A DNA stretch of 64,000 nt from Polaribacter marinaquae (GTDB taxonomy: Bacteria; Bacteroidota; Bacteroidia; Flavobacteriales; Flavobacteriaceae). Below the pieces are notes generated by a model, which ran no database searches, was not told the DNA's origin, and worked only from the letters and a program-made list of their open reading frames with translations. How positions within the stretch are numbered: the stretch's first letter is position 1; every line of letters starts with the position of its first letter. The position numbers and the translations under genes are program-made. Below, piece by piece: positions 54,260 to 62,178 of this stretch. The stretch spans positions 27,501-91,500 of the forward strand of contig NZ_CP150496.1 in NCBI RefSeq assembly GCF_038019025.1. The letters run 5' to 3'.

Positions 54260-54368
54260 CAATTTACAATTACTATTGACGAATTTTTGAATTGAGAATT
54301 TTTAAAATTCAATAATTTTTAAACCGATTTTAACATTTAATAAGCTAAAAGTAATTAAGAAATCGATT

Positions 54369-54779
54369 TTACATATTGTAAAGATAAGATTGCAGTATAA
54401 TTGTAGCACTAATTTCGTCAATCATGGCTTTGTTTCTACGTTGCTTTTTCTTCATTCCGCTATCAATCATCGTTTGAAAAGCCATTTTAGATGTAAAACG
54501 TTCGTCTATTCTTTTCTTCGGAATTTGAGGTAGTAGTTTTTCTAACTTTTTCATAAATGGCAATATTAAGACTTCACTTTCGCTATCAGTATTGTCCATT
54601 TGCTTTGGTTTTCCTATTAAAATAAGTTCTACTTTTTCTTTAGACGTATATTCTTTTAAAAAGGACAAAAGTTCATCAGTATTTATAGTTGTTAAACCAG
54701 ATGCTATTATTTGTAATTCATCTGTAACAGCTACTCCTGTTCTTTTTTTTCCAAAATCTATTGCTAAAATTCTAGCCAT
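54369..54779 (-). CDS. ruvX: Holliday junction resolvase-like protein RuvX (YqgF)
   Basis: 136 residues, RNase H-like fold. ARILAIDFGKKRTGVAVTD holds the first catalytic Asp (D7), then LILIGKPKQMDN and RIDERFTSKMA with the second acidic cluster, and the terminal KAMIDEISATIILQSYL with the last Asp. YqgF proteins act in pre-16S rRNA processing in E. coli and as resolvase-like nucleases in vitro. Divergent from dapD. Confidence 0.93.
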   Translation of the reverse strand: MARILAIDFGKKRTGVAVTDELQIIASGLTTINTDELLSFLKEYTSKEKVELILIGKPKQMDNTDSESEVLILPFMKKLEKLLPQIPKKRIDERFTSKMAFQTMIDSGMKKKQRRNKAMIDEISATIILQSYLYNM

Positions 54780-54794
54780 TTATAATTGTTTTAG

Positions 54795-54802
54795 CAAAAA
54801 TA
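54795..54802 (-). promoter_or_regulatory. Putative -7 box of ruvX
   Basis: TATTTTTG on the minus strand, 15 nt before ATG 54779. Confidence 0.45.
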
Positions 54803-54872
54803 CGATTTTTAAACAAAGCAGAAATATCTGTTTAAAAAATGTATCTTCGCTTTCAGTTTTTACAGATACATT

Positions 54873-54880
54873 TATATTTG
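54873..54880 (+). promoter_or_regulatory. Putative -7 box of dapD
   Basis: TATATTTG, 20 nt before the ATG at 54900; divergent from the ruvX box. Confidence 0.5.
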
Positions 54881-54899
54881 CAGAAATTATACCATTAAA

Positions 54900-55715
54900 A
54901 TGAAAGAAATTAGAGAAATTATAGAATCAGCATGGGAAAACCGTGAATTGTTAAAAGAGCAAAGCACGATAGATACAATTAGAAAAGTTGTTGATTTATT
55001 AGATAAAGGAGAGTTAAGAGTAGCCGAACCTACAACAGATGGTTGGCAGGTAAACGAATGGGTAAAGAAAGCAGTAGTTTTATATTTCCCTATTCAGAAA
55101 ATGGAAACTTTAGAAGCAGGTATTTTTGAATATCACGATAAAATTCCTTTAAAGAAAAACTTTGCAGAAAGAGGTATTAGAGTTGTACCAAATGCAGTAG
55201 CAAGACACGGTGCTTATATCTCTGCCGGAACTATTTTAATGCCAAGTTATGTAAATATTGGTGCTTATGTAGACGAAGGTACAATGGTAGATACTTGGGC
55301 AACAGTTGGTTCTTGTGCTCAAATTGGTAAAAATGTTCACTTATCTGGTGGTGTTGGTATTGGTGGTGTTTTAGAACCATTACAAGCTGCACCAGTAATT
55401 ATAGAAGACGGTGCTTTTATAGGTTCTAGATGTATTGTTGTAGAAGGTGTCCATGTAGAAAAAGAAGCGGTATTAGGTGCAAACGTTGTGTTAACAATGA
55501 GCACAAAAATTATAGATGTTACAGGTGATGAACCAGTAGAGATGAAAGGTAGAGTTCCTGCACGTTCTGTTGTAATTCCTGGAAGTTATACAAAAAAGTT
55601 TGCAGCCGGAGAATTTAATGTACCTTGTGCTTTAATTATTGGAAAAAGAAAAGAAAGTACAAACAAAAAAACGTCTTTAAACGATGCGTTACGTGAATAT
55701 GACGTAGCTGTTTAA
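54900..55715 (+). CDS. dapD: 2,3,4,5-tetrahydropyridine-2,6-dicarboxylate N-succinyltransferase
   Basis: 271 residues. Helical N-terminal domain (about 1-90, ending VKKAVVLYFPIQKME), then a left-handed beta-helix of hexapeptide repeats (about 105-225) with GAYISAGTILMPSYVNIGAYVD and VDTWATVGSCAQIG, the DapD signature. Succinyl-CoA-dependent step of lysine and meso-diaminopimelate synthesis, hence needed for peptidoglycan. The GT2 gene starts 13 nt later and may be co-transcribed. Confidence 0.97.
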   Translation: MKEIREIIESAWENRELLKEQSTIDTIRKVVDLLDKGELRVAEPTTDGWQVNEWVKKAVVLYFPIQKMETLEAGIFEYHDKIPLKKNFAERGIRVVPNAVARHGAYISAGTILMPSYVNIGAYVDEGTMVDTWATVGSCAQIGKNVHLSGGVGIGGVLEPLQAAPVIIEDGAFIGSRCIVVEGVHVEKEAVLGANVVLTMSTKIIDVTGDEPVEMKGRVPARSVVIPGSYTKKFAAGEFNVPCALIIGKRKESTNKKTSLNDALREYDVAV

Positions 55716-55728
55716 GACTTAATATGCT

Positions 55729-56484
55729 ATGACAAAAATATCGGCAATAATACCTACACTTAATGAAGAGATTCATATTGCAGATGCAATTAAATCTGTA
55801 AGTTTTGCAGACGAAATTATTGTTATAGATTCTTATAGTACAGATAAAACTTTAGTAATAGCCGAAAAGCTAAATGTAAAAATCATCAAGCGAAAGTTTG
55901 ATGATTTTTCTTCTCAAAAAAACTTTGCTATTCAGCAAGCTTCCTATGATTGGATCTATATTTTAGATGCAGATGAACGTGTTACAGAAAGTGTAAAACA
56001 AGAAATTTTAGAAGCTGTTAAAAATCCGGGTAACTTTGTTGGGTTTTATGTTCGTAGAAGTTTCTATTTTGCAAATCAAAAAGTAAACTATAGTGGTTGG
56101 CAAAGAGATAAGGTAGTTCGATTATTTTTAAAAGATAAATGTCAATATAGAGGTGTAGTTCATGAAACTATTGTTTCTAAAGGTGAGTTGGGTTTTCTTA
56201 AAAATAAAATTGATCATTTTGGTTATAGAAATTATAATCATTTTATTGCTAAAATAAATCATTATTCGATTTTAAAAGCTCAAGAACTTCATAAAAAAGG
56301 TAAAAAAGTAAATGCCTTTCATTTATTAATCAAGCCAACTGCCAGGTTTTTTATACATTATGTAATCCGTTTAGGTTTTTTAGACGGATTAACGGGATTA
56401 ATTTTATCAAAAATACTAGCGTATTCTGTTTTTACCAGATATATAAAGTTATGGTTATTAAATAAAGGTATTGAAGAAAATTAA
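55729..56484 (+). CDS. Family 2 glycosyltransferase (WaaE/KdtX-like)
   Basis: 251 residues, GT-A fold. ISAIIPTLNEEIHIADAIKSV, DEIIVIDSYSTDKT, the WIYILDADERVT (DxD-like) motif and a W-Q-R-D segment followed by GVVHETI, as in the KdtX/WaaE beta-1,4-glucosyltransferase-like group. A short hydrophobic C-terminal part probably associates with the inner membrane. Likely an LPS core or lipooligosaccharide enzyme (inference). Stop overlaps that of the convergent GT25 gene in TTAA 56481-56484. Confidence 0.9.
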   Translation: MTKISAIIPTLNEEIHIADAIKSVSFADEIIVIDSYSTDKTLVIAEKLNVKIIKRKFDDFSSQKNFAIQQASYDWIYILDADERVTESVKQEILEAVKNPGNFVGFYVRRSFYFANQKVNYSGWQRDKVVRLFLKDKCQYRGVVHETIVSKGELGFLKNKIDHFGYRNYNHFIAKINHYSILKAQELHKKGKKVNAFHLLIKPTARFFIHYVIRLGFLDGLTGLILSKILAYSVFTRYIKLWLLNKGIEEN

Positions 56485-57227
56485 TTGCTTTTATAAAAGA
56501 TAATATTCCTAAAAAATCGATAATTTTTATAGGTTAAAAATGCAATTAGTTGCCAAATTGGTCTTAAAATTTCTCTTAAAATCTTTTTAACTTTCGGCAT
56601 ACTTTTTTGTTGAATGGTTGTGCCACCAACATTTTTATCATTACTACTAACATAACTTTTAACAGTAGTGTAAACTTTTACTTTGTGTTTAAATACATCT
56701 TGCTTTAAAACATCTATTGGTGCATAATATGTGGTTAAGTTTTTAGCTAATAATTTAGCAGCATCTTTACCTATTATTTGCCCTGTTGTTTGTAAAGCAG
56801 GTATTGCAAACTTGTTCAATAGTTCTTTGCTTTCTATAGATAAAAAACCTTTTCTACCTGCAATATCAATAAAATCTTTATTAGTGGCAGAAATTAAGAT
56901 TTTTTCTAAATCATCAAAAAAATCATCAGTTAATAATGCATCATCTTCTAAAATAATTGCAAAATCTTCTTTTTGTTTGGCAACAATACTCCAAAGATCA
57001 AAATACGTTTTTGTTAATCCTATTTCACCATCGTTTAAATACGGAAAATGAGTAAGTATATTGTGTTGTTTTTTTGCTTTTTCTAAATATGTTTTAGGTA
57101 ATTCTTTACCATAAACGGCAGGCATTCTGGTTAATGGAATATTCAATTTTTTAAATTGATTTTCCATAAAATTTCTTCTTTCTAAGCTTTTATCTAAATT
57201 TATGTAGTAAACTTTATAAGTCATCAT
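56481..57227 (-). CDS. Family 25 glycosyltransferase (LPS glycosyltransferase-like)
   Basis: 248 residues from ATG 57227, which overlaps the stop of the fucosyltransferase gene (ATGA), so the longer frame to 57248 is not preferred. N-terminal KVYYINLDKSLERRNFMENQ with AVYGKELP, and a central EIGLTKTYFDLWS...FAIILEDDALLTDDF (E-D-D metal-binding motif), are GT25 signatures. This family adds galactose or related sugars to LPS in pathogens. Basic/hydrophobic C-terminal tail. Translationally coupled to the GT11 gene. Confidence 0.9.
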   Translation of the reverse strand: MMTYKVYYINLDKSLERRNFMENQFKKLNIPLTRMPAVYGKELPKTYLEKAKKQHNILTHFPYLNDGEIGLTKTYFDLWSIVAKQKEDFAIILEDDALLTDDFFDDLEKILISATNKDFIDIAGRKGFLSIESKELLNKFAIPALQTTGQIIGKDAAKLLAKNLTTYYAPIDVLKQDVFKHKVKVYTTVKSYVSSNDKNVGGTTIQQKSMPKVKKILREILRPIWQLIAFLTYKNYRFFRNIIFYKSN

Positions 57228-58027
57228 ATTTTTATCCAGTTTTGGCAAGCAATTTCGTTTACTTTATCTACAAACCAATTTCTTGGTGCAATTATAGTTT
57301 TATTTTTATTTCTATTTAACCAAGCTCCCCACCAAGAAAAACTGCTGTTTGCTGTAATATTATGTTTACATAAGCTCATTAAATAAATGTCTTCATGTGG
57401 TAAACATTTATGGTTTATATAAACAGCATTTTCGATAACTAAATTATCTTTTGTCCAATTGATATCATCAGAAAAAATAAAAAAAGAAACATTAGAATGT
57501 TTTTTATTGATGATTTTAATAGCTTCTTTATAATATGCTAAACTACAAGTTCCGTGAATAGTGTTCGATTTTGAATCTGTTACATAATCACCGCGCCTAA
57601 TATGTATAGAACAGCTAGTTTCTGATTTTAAAATTTCGGTTTTATATAGTTTAGTAGAGTTAGAAAGTTCTTCTTTAAGTACAAATTGATGAATTAATTC
57701 GCTTCTAATATCAGAAAAATATTTTTCTGTCTGAAAATATCCTTTTAAATATTCGTTTCCTTTTAAGTTGGTTAAGTTTTTATCGAATAATAAATTCTTT
57801 TCTTTTAAGGTTTTAAACGGATTTATTTTTGATAAGAATAAATTGAATGAGTTTGCAGTTTTTAGATCAATTTTATATTTATCTAATTGATAACCACCAT
57901 GCAATTTGTATTTTTTTATTTTAGATAGATCTAATTGCACTTCGTAACCTTTCATTTCTAGCGACTTTGCATACGCATATTGAAACATTTGGTTTCCTAA
58001 TCCGCCAAGTATTCTAACAATAATCAT
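57224..58027 (-). CDS. Alpha-1,2-fucosyltransferase family protein (GT11)
   Basis: 267 residues. N-terminal MIIVRILGGLGNQMFQYAYA is the GT11 signature; SIHIRRGDYVTDSKS (near residue 140) holds the H-x-R-R-G-D-Y donor-binding motif; FIFSDDINWTKDNL and NSSFSWWGAWLNRN follow. Transfers fucose (or a related sugar) from GDP to glycans in surface polysaccharides. First gene of a two-gene unit with the GT25 enzyme. No GDP-fucose synthesis gene is visible in the window. Confidence 0.92.
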   Translation of the reverse strand: MIIVRILGGLGNQMFQYAYAKSLEMKGYEVQLDLSKIKKYKLHGGYQLDKYKIDLKTANSFNLFLSKINPFKTLKEKNLLFDKNLTNLKGNEYLKGYFQTEKYFSDIRSELIHQFVLKEELSNSTKLYKTEILKSETSCSIHIRRGDYVTDSKSNTIHGTCSLAYYKEAIKIINKKHSNVSFFIFSDDINWTKDNLVIENAVYINHKCLPHEDIYLMSLCKHNITANSSFSWWGAWLNRNKNKTIIAPRNWFVDKVNEIACQNWIKI

Positions 58028-58069
58028 GGTTAATTTTAAGTAAAAAAAGGTGATTTTTTATGCAATACG

Positions 58070-58077
58070 CAAAAGTA
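58070..58077 (-). promoter_or_regulatory. Putative -7 box of the GT11-GT25 pair
   Basis: TACTTTTG on the minus strand, 42 nt before ATG 58027. Confidence 0.45.
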
Positions 58078-58106
58078 CAAATGTTATTACAATTTTCTTT
58101 GATTAA

Positions 58107-58141
58107 TTTGCTGTTTAAAAGCTTAGAAAATAATAAATTTG
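58107..58141 (+). promoter_or_regulatory. Two-box promoter-like sequence of cca
   Basis: TTTG (58107-58110) and TAAATTTG (58134-58141) separated by 23 nt, slightly long; ATG 58161 follows after 19 nt. Confidence 0.5.
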
Positions 58142-58160
58142 CGAACACTTTTAAAGGAAT

Positions 58161-59576
58161 ATGAAGTATACAGAAGCAATCTCATCAGAAATTTTTAATA
58201 TTATATCTAAAGCATCAAAAGAGCTACAAGTAGAAAGTTATGTAATTGGTGGTTTTGTTAGAGACTTTTTTTTAAAAAGAGGTACAGCAAAAGATATTGA
58301 TGTAGTTGCAATTGGCAGCGGTATCGATTTGGCGCTAAAAGTTTCTAGTTTATTACCAAATAAACCAAAGGTTCAGGTTTTTAAAACCTACGGAACCGCA
58401 ATGTTACGTTTTAAAGATGTAGAAATAGAGTTTGTTGGTGCCAGAAAAGAGTCTTATACAGAAGAAAGTAGAAATCCAGAGGTTACCGAAGGTAGTTTGC
58501 AAGATGATCAAAACAGAAGAGATTTTACTATTAATGCTTTGGCTTTAAGTTTAAATGAATCGAATTTTGGTGAATTATTAGATCCTTTTAATGGTATGGA
58601 GGATTTAGAAAACGGAATTATAAGAACCCCTTTAAATCCGGATATTACGTATTCTGATGATCCATTGCGAATGATGCGTGCAATTCGTTTTGCAACGCAA
58701 TTAAATTTTAAAATTGAACATGATTCGTTATCTGCAATAACAAAAAATGCAGATCGATTACATATAATTACTAGAGAACGAATTGTTGATGAGTTGAATA
58801 AGATTATGTCTTCTTCTAAGCCATCTGTTGGTTTTTTATTACTAGAAAAAACAAAATTGTTAAAGCAAATTTTACCAGAATTAATTGCTTTAAAAGGAGT
58901 AGAAGAGGTAGAAGGGCAGAAGCACAAAGATAATTTTTATCATACATTAGAAGTGGTTGATAATATTTCTGAAAATACAGATGATGTTTGGCTTCGTTGG
59001 GCAGCTTTGTTGCATGACATTGGTAAAGCACCAACAAAAAGATTTAGTAAAAAAGTTGGTTGGACATTTCATTCGCATGAATTTGTTGGCTCTAAAATGG
59101 TTCAAAAAATCTTTAAAAGATTAAAAATGCCATTAAATAATAAAATGAAGTTTGTTAAAAAAATGGTAATGCTTAGTTCTAGACCTATCGTTTTAGCAAG
59201 TGATGTTACAGATTCTGCAGTGAGACGTTTGGTTTTTGATGCCGGTGATGATATTAATGATTTAATGACGCTTTGTGAGGCAGATATTACAACTAAAAAT
59301 CCTAAGAAATTTAAAAGATATCATAGTAATTTCGAAATTGTAAGAGCTAAAATAAAAGAAGTAGAAGAGAGAGATAGAGTACGTAATTTTCAACCACCAA
59401 TTTCAGGAGAAGAAATTATCGAAGCATTTAATCTAAAACCATGTAGAGAAATTGGTCAAATTAAAGAAGCTATCAAAGAAGCTATTTTAGATGGTAAAAT
59501 ACCTAATGAGCACGATGCTTGTTATAAATTTATGATCGAAAAAGGAAAAGAATTGGGTTTAACACTTTCAGTATAA
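58161..59576 (+). CDS. cca: CCA tRNA nucleotidyltransferase / HD domain protein
   Basis: 471 residues. Class II nucleotidyltransferase head: VIGGFVRDFFLKRGTAKDIDVVAIG with G-G-x-x-R-D and D45-x-D47, the R-R-D-F-T-I-N-A motif (near 115) and DDPLRMMRAIRFA, followed by an HD domain (about 260-370, LRWAALLHDIGKAPTK). Adds or repairs CCA at tRNA 3' ends; both tRNA genes in the window lack CCA, so such an activity is required. The HD domain may add phosphohydrolase activity. Four nt upstream of the next gene. Confidence 0.93.
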   Translation: MKYTEAISSEIFNIISKASKELQVESYVIGGFVRDFFLKRGTAKDIDVVAIGSGIDLALKVSSLLPNKPKVQVFKTYGTAMLRFKDVEIEFVGARKESYTEESRNPEVTEGSLQDDQNRRDFTINALALSLNESNFGELLDPFNGMEDLENGIIRTPLNPDITYSDDPLRMMRAIRFATQLNFKIEHDSLSAITKNADRLHIITRERIVDELNKIMSSSKPSVGFLLLEKTKLLKQILPELIALKGVEEVEGQKHKDNFYHTLEVVDNISENTDDVWLRWAALLHDIGKAPTKRFSKKVGWTFHSHEFVGSKMVQKIFKRLKMPLNNKMKFVKKMVMLSSRPIVLASDVTDSAVRRLVFDAGDDINDLMTLCEADITTKNPKKFKRYHSNFEIVRAKIKEVEERDRVRNFQPPISGEEIIEAFNLKPCREIGQIKEAIKEAILDGKIPNEHDACYKFMIEKGKELGLTLSV

Positions 59577-59580
59577 ATAC

Positions 59581-60348
59581 ATGAAATTATTTACAGAAAT
59601 AAGAACCTTATTTTTAGATCTTAGACTTTTTTTTATTGATAGTAAACAAGAATTAGTTATCGTAACAGGTTCTGATAGTTCTCATTTTAAAAGCCTTTAT
59701 CAGCTTTTAGAAAGTTTAAAAGTTCATGAAAAAAATACAAAAACTATAATTTACAACCTTGGTTTAACTTCTGATGAGGTTCTAAAAATAAAATCGAAAT
59801 TTAAAAACTTCGAGTTAAGAGATTTTGATTATGCTAAGTATCCAGAATATTTTAATGTAAAAGTAAATGCTGGTGAGTATGCTTGGAAACCTGTAATTAT
59901 TAATACTGTTTTAAATGAATTTAAAACTTCTGTATGTTGGTTAGATGGCGGTAATAAAGTTGTTAAACCGTTAAATTCTCTTAGAAAGATAATAGAATTG
60001 TATGGTTTTTATTCACCTTTTTCTAAAGGGATTGTTTCTGAATGGACGCATGAAAAATCTTTAGATTGTTTAGGTATTTCTAATGACTCTAAAATATTAA
60101 ATCAACGAAATTTAAACGGTGCATGTGTTGCTGCTAATTATAATAATGTAGCTGTAAGAAATGTAATTAAAAAATGGAGTGACTGTGCAAAAAATAAGGC
60201 CTGTATTGCTCCAGAAGGAAGTAGCAGGTCAAATCACAGACAAGATCAGGCTATATTATCTGTACTAGTTTACAAAAACATGTTTAAAATTGGTAGAAAA
60301 ATGGTGTATAGAAAATTCGGATTTAAAACACACCAAGATATCGATTAA
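59581..60348 (+). CDS. Putative glycosyltransferase-like protein of unassigned family (DUF1647-like)
   Basis: 255 residues, no signal peptide. KQELVIVTGSDSSHFKSLYQLLES, TKTIIYNLGLT, the YPEYFNVKVNAGEYAWKPVIIN segment and VCWLDGGNKV (acidic D-G-G where GT-A enzymes have DxD), then a late NHRQDQAILSVLVYK, resemble DUF1647-type or nucleotide-diphospho-sugar transferase proteins by eye. The assignment is uncertain. It is 4 nt after cca, so probably in the same transcript, and abuts the stop of the convergent MsbA-like gene. Nearby genes 55.7-58 kb are also glycosyltransferases. Confidence 0.68.
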   Translation: MKLFTEIRTLFLDLRLFFIDSKQELVIVTGSDSSHFKSLYQLLESLKVHEKNTKTIIYNLGLTSDEVLKIKSKFKNFELRDFDYAKYPEYFNVKVNAGEYAWKPVIINTVLNEFKTSVCWLDGGNKVVKPLNSLRKIIELYGFYSPFSKGIVSEWTHEKSLDCLGISNDSKILNQRNLNGACVAANYNNVAVRNVIKKWSDCAKNKACIAPEGSSRSNHRQDQAILSVLVYKNMFKIGRKMVYRKFGFKTHQDID

Positions 60349-62178
60349 CTAAGATAAACTTTGCATTGTAACCAATTTAAAGTATTCTCCTTTTTTTGCA
60401 AGAAGTTCTTCATGTTTACCTTGTTCTACAATTTCCCCTTTTTTAAGTACCACAATTTTATCTGCTTTTTGAATAGTAGACAATCTGTGTGCAATTACTA
60501 AAGATGTTCTGTTTTGCATCATTTTTTCTAAAGCTAATTGAACTAGTTGTTCAGATTCTGTATCTAGGGCAGAAGTAGCTTCATCTAAAATCATTATTGG
60601 CGGATTTTTTAAAACGGCTCTAGCAATAGACAAACGCTGTTTTTGTCCGCCAGAAAGCGTATTACCACTATCACCAATATTAGTATCGTATTTTTCGGGT
60701 AAATTTTGAATAAACTCATCTGCATTTGCAATTTTTGCAGCTTCTAATATTGCCGAATCTGTGGCGTCTTGAGTTCCTAACTTTATATTATTAGCTATTG
60801 TATCATTAAAAAGAATTGAATCTTGAGAAACAATTCCCATTAAATCTCTTAAAGATTTTTTAGTGATATTTTTAATGTTGTTATTGTCCAATAAAACTTC
60901 ACCTTTATTTACATCATAAAAACGAGTTATTAGGTTTGCTAATGTAGATTTTCCGCTACCAGATTGTCCAACCAAAGCAACTGTTTCTCCTTTATTAATA
61001 GTTAAAGAAAAATCTTTTAAAACATAATCGTCTTTATATTTAAATGAAATGTTTTTAAATTCAATTTCTGAAGAAAAAGCATTTTTTTGCAGAGCATTTG
61101 GTATATCTTTTATACTATTTTCAGTATTTAAAACAGACATAATTCTTTCTGCAGAAGCTTCACCCTTTTGTATGTTATAAAAAGTGGTTGTAATTAATTT
61201 TATAGGATTTAAAACAGTATAAAACAAAACAATATAACCCATAAATTCATCAGGTTTTAGAGAGCTTTTGTTAGACAAAACCTCTGTACCACCATACCAA
61301 AGAATCGCAATTATTGTTGCAGACCCTAAAAACTCGCTCATAGGAGATGCTAATGTTTGTCGATGAATTACATTAGTCATCAACTCCTTAAACTTTAAAG
61401 TTGAGTTTTTAAATTTATTTGCAATAACATTTTCTGCGTTAAAGCCTTTAATAATTCTTAAACCTGTTAAGGTTTCTTCTATAAATGATAAAAAATTACC
61501 AGTTTCTTTTTGAGCTTTAATAGAATTTGCTTTTAGCTTTTTACTTATTGAAGAAATTATAAAACCAGAAACAGGTAGTAAAATAAAAACAAATAAGGTT
61601 AATTTAACGCTCATAAAAAGCATTAAAGAAATAGCAATAATTACCGTTAAAGGTTCTCTAACAATTGTTTCTATAGAAGTTAATATAGAATTTTCAACCT
61701 CTTGAACATCAGAAGTCATTCTAGCAATAATGTCTCCTTTTCTTTTTTCAGAAAAATACGAAACAGGTAACTCTACAATTTTATGATATAAATTGTCTCT
61801 TAAATCTTTTACAACACCTGTCCTTAAAAATGTAATTACATACGATGCTAAATATCTAAATAAGTTTTTTAGAAAAAACAAAGAAATAGCCAAAAGGCAA
61901 ATAAAAACTAATGTTTTTATATTGCCTTCGTTTTCTATTTTTTCTGAAATAAAATGATAAAAACTTTCTTTTAAAAAGTCTCCAATTTTAGTAATTCCTT
62001 GGTAAGTAGGTTTTTTTAAAACTTCTTTGTTTGTGCTAAAAAGTATACCTAATACCGGAATAAATGCTAATACAGAAAGTACATTAAAAATAGCATAAAG
62101 TATATTAAAAAGTATATTTAAAACTGTAAATTTTCTATACTTCTTTTCGTATTTTAAAATGTCCTTAAAATATCCCAT
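60349..62178 (-). CDS. ABC exporter, fused permease and ATPase (MsbA-like)
   Basis: 609 residues: six transmembrane helices (about 20-325) and an ATPase domain (about 355-600) with Walker A GQSGSGKST, Q-loop, signature LSGGQKQRLS, Walker B IMILDEATSALD and the H-loop AHRLSTI. Half-transporter that works as a homodimer. MsbA-type exporters flip lipid A or other lipids; location beside glycosyltransferases fits, but substrate is not proven. Its start overlaps the phosphohexomutase stop by 1 nt, so the two genes are co-transcribed. Confidence 0.93.
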   Translation of the reverse strand: MGYFKDILKYEKKYRKFTVLNILFNILYAIFNVLSVLAFIPVLGILFSTNKEVLKKPTYQGITKIGDFLKESFYHFISEKIENEGNIKTLVFICLLAISLFFLKNLFRYLASYVITFLRTGVVKDLRDNLYHKIVELPVSYFSEKRKGDIIARMTSDVQEVENSILTSIETIVREPLTVIIAISLMLFMSVKLTLFVFILLPVSGFIISSISKKLKANSIKAQKETGNFLSFIEETLTGLRIIKGFNAENVIANKFKNSTLKFKELMTNVIHRQTLASPMSEFLGSATIIAILWYGGTEVLSNKSSLKPDEFMGYIVLFYTVLNPIKLITTTFYNIQKGEASAERIMSVLNTENSIKDIPNALQKNAFSSEIEFKNISFKYKDDYVLKDFSLTINKGETVALVGQSGSGKSTLANLITRFYDVNKGEVLLDNNNIKNITKKSLRDLMGIVSQDSILFNDTIANNIKLGTQDATDSAILEAAKIANADEFIQNLPEKYDTNIGDSGNTLSGGQKQRLSIARAVLKNPPIMILDEATSALDTESEQLVQLALEKMMQNRTSLVIAHRLSTIQKADKIVVLKKGEIVEQGKHEELLAKKGEYFKLVTMQSLS

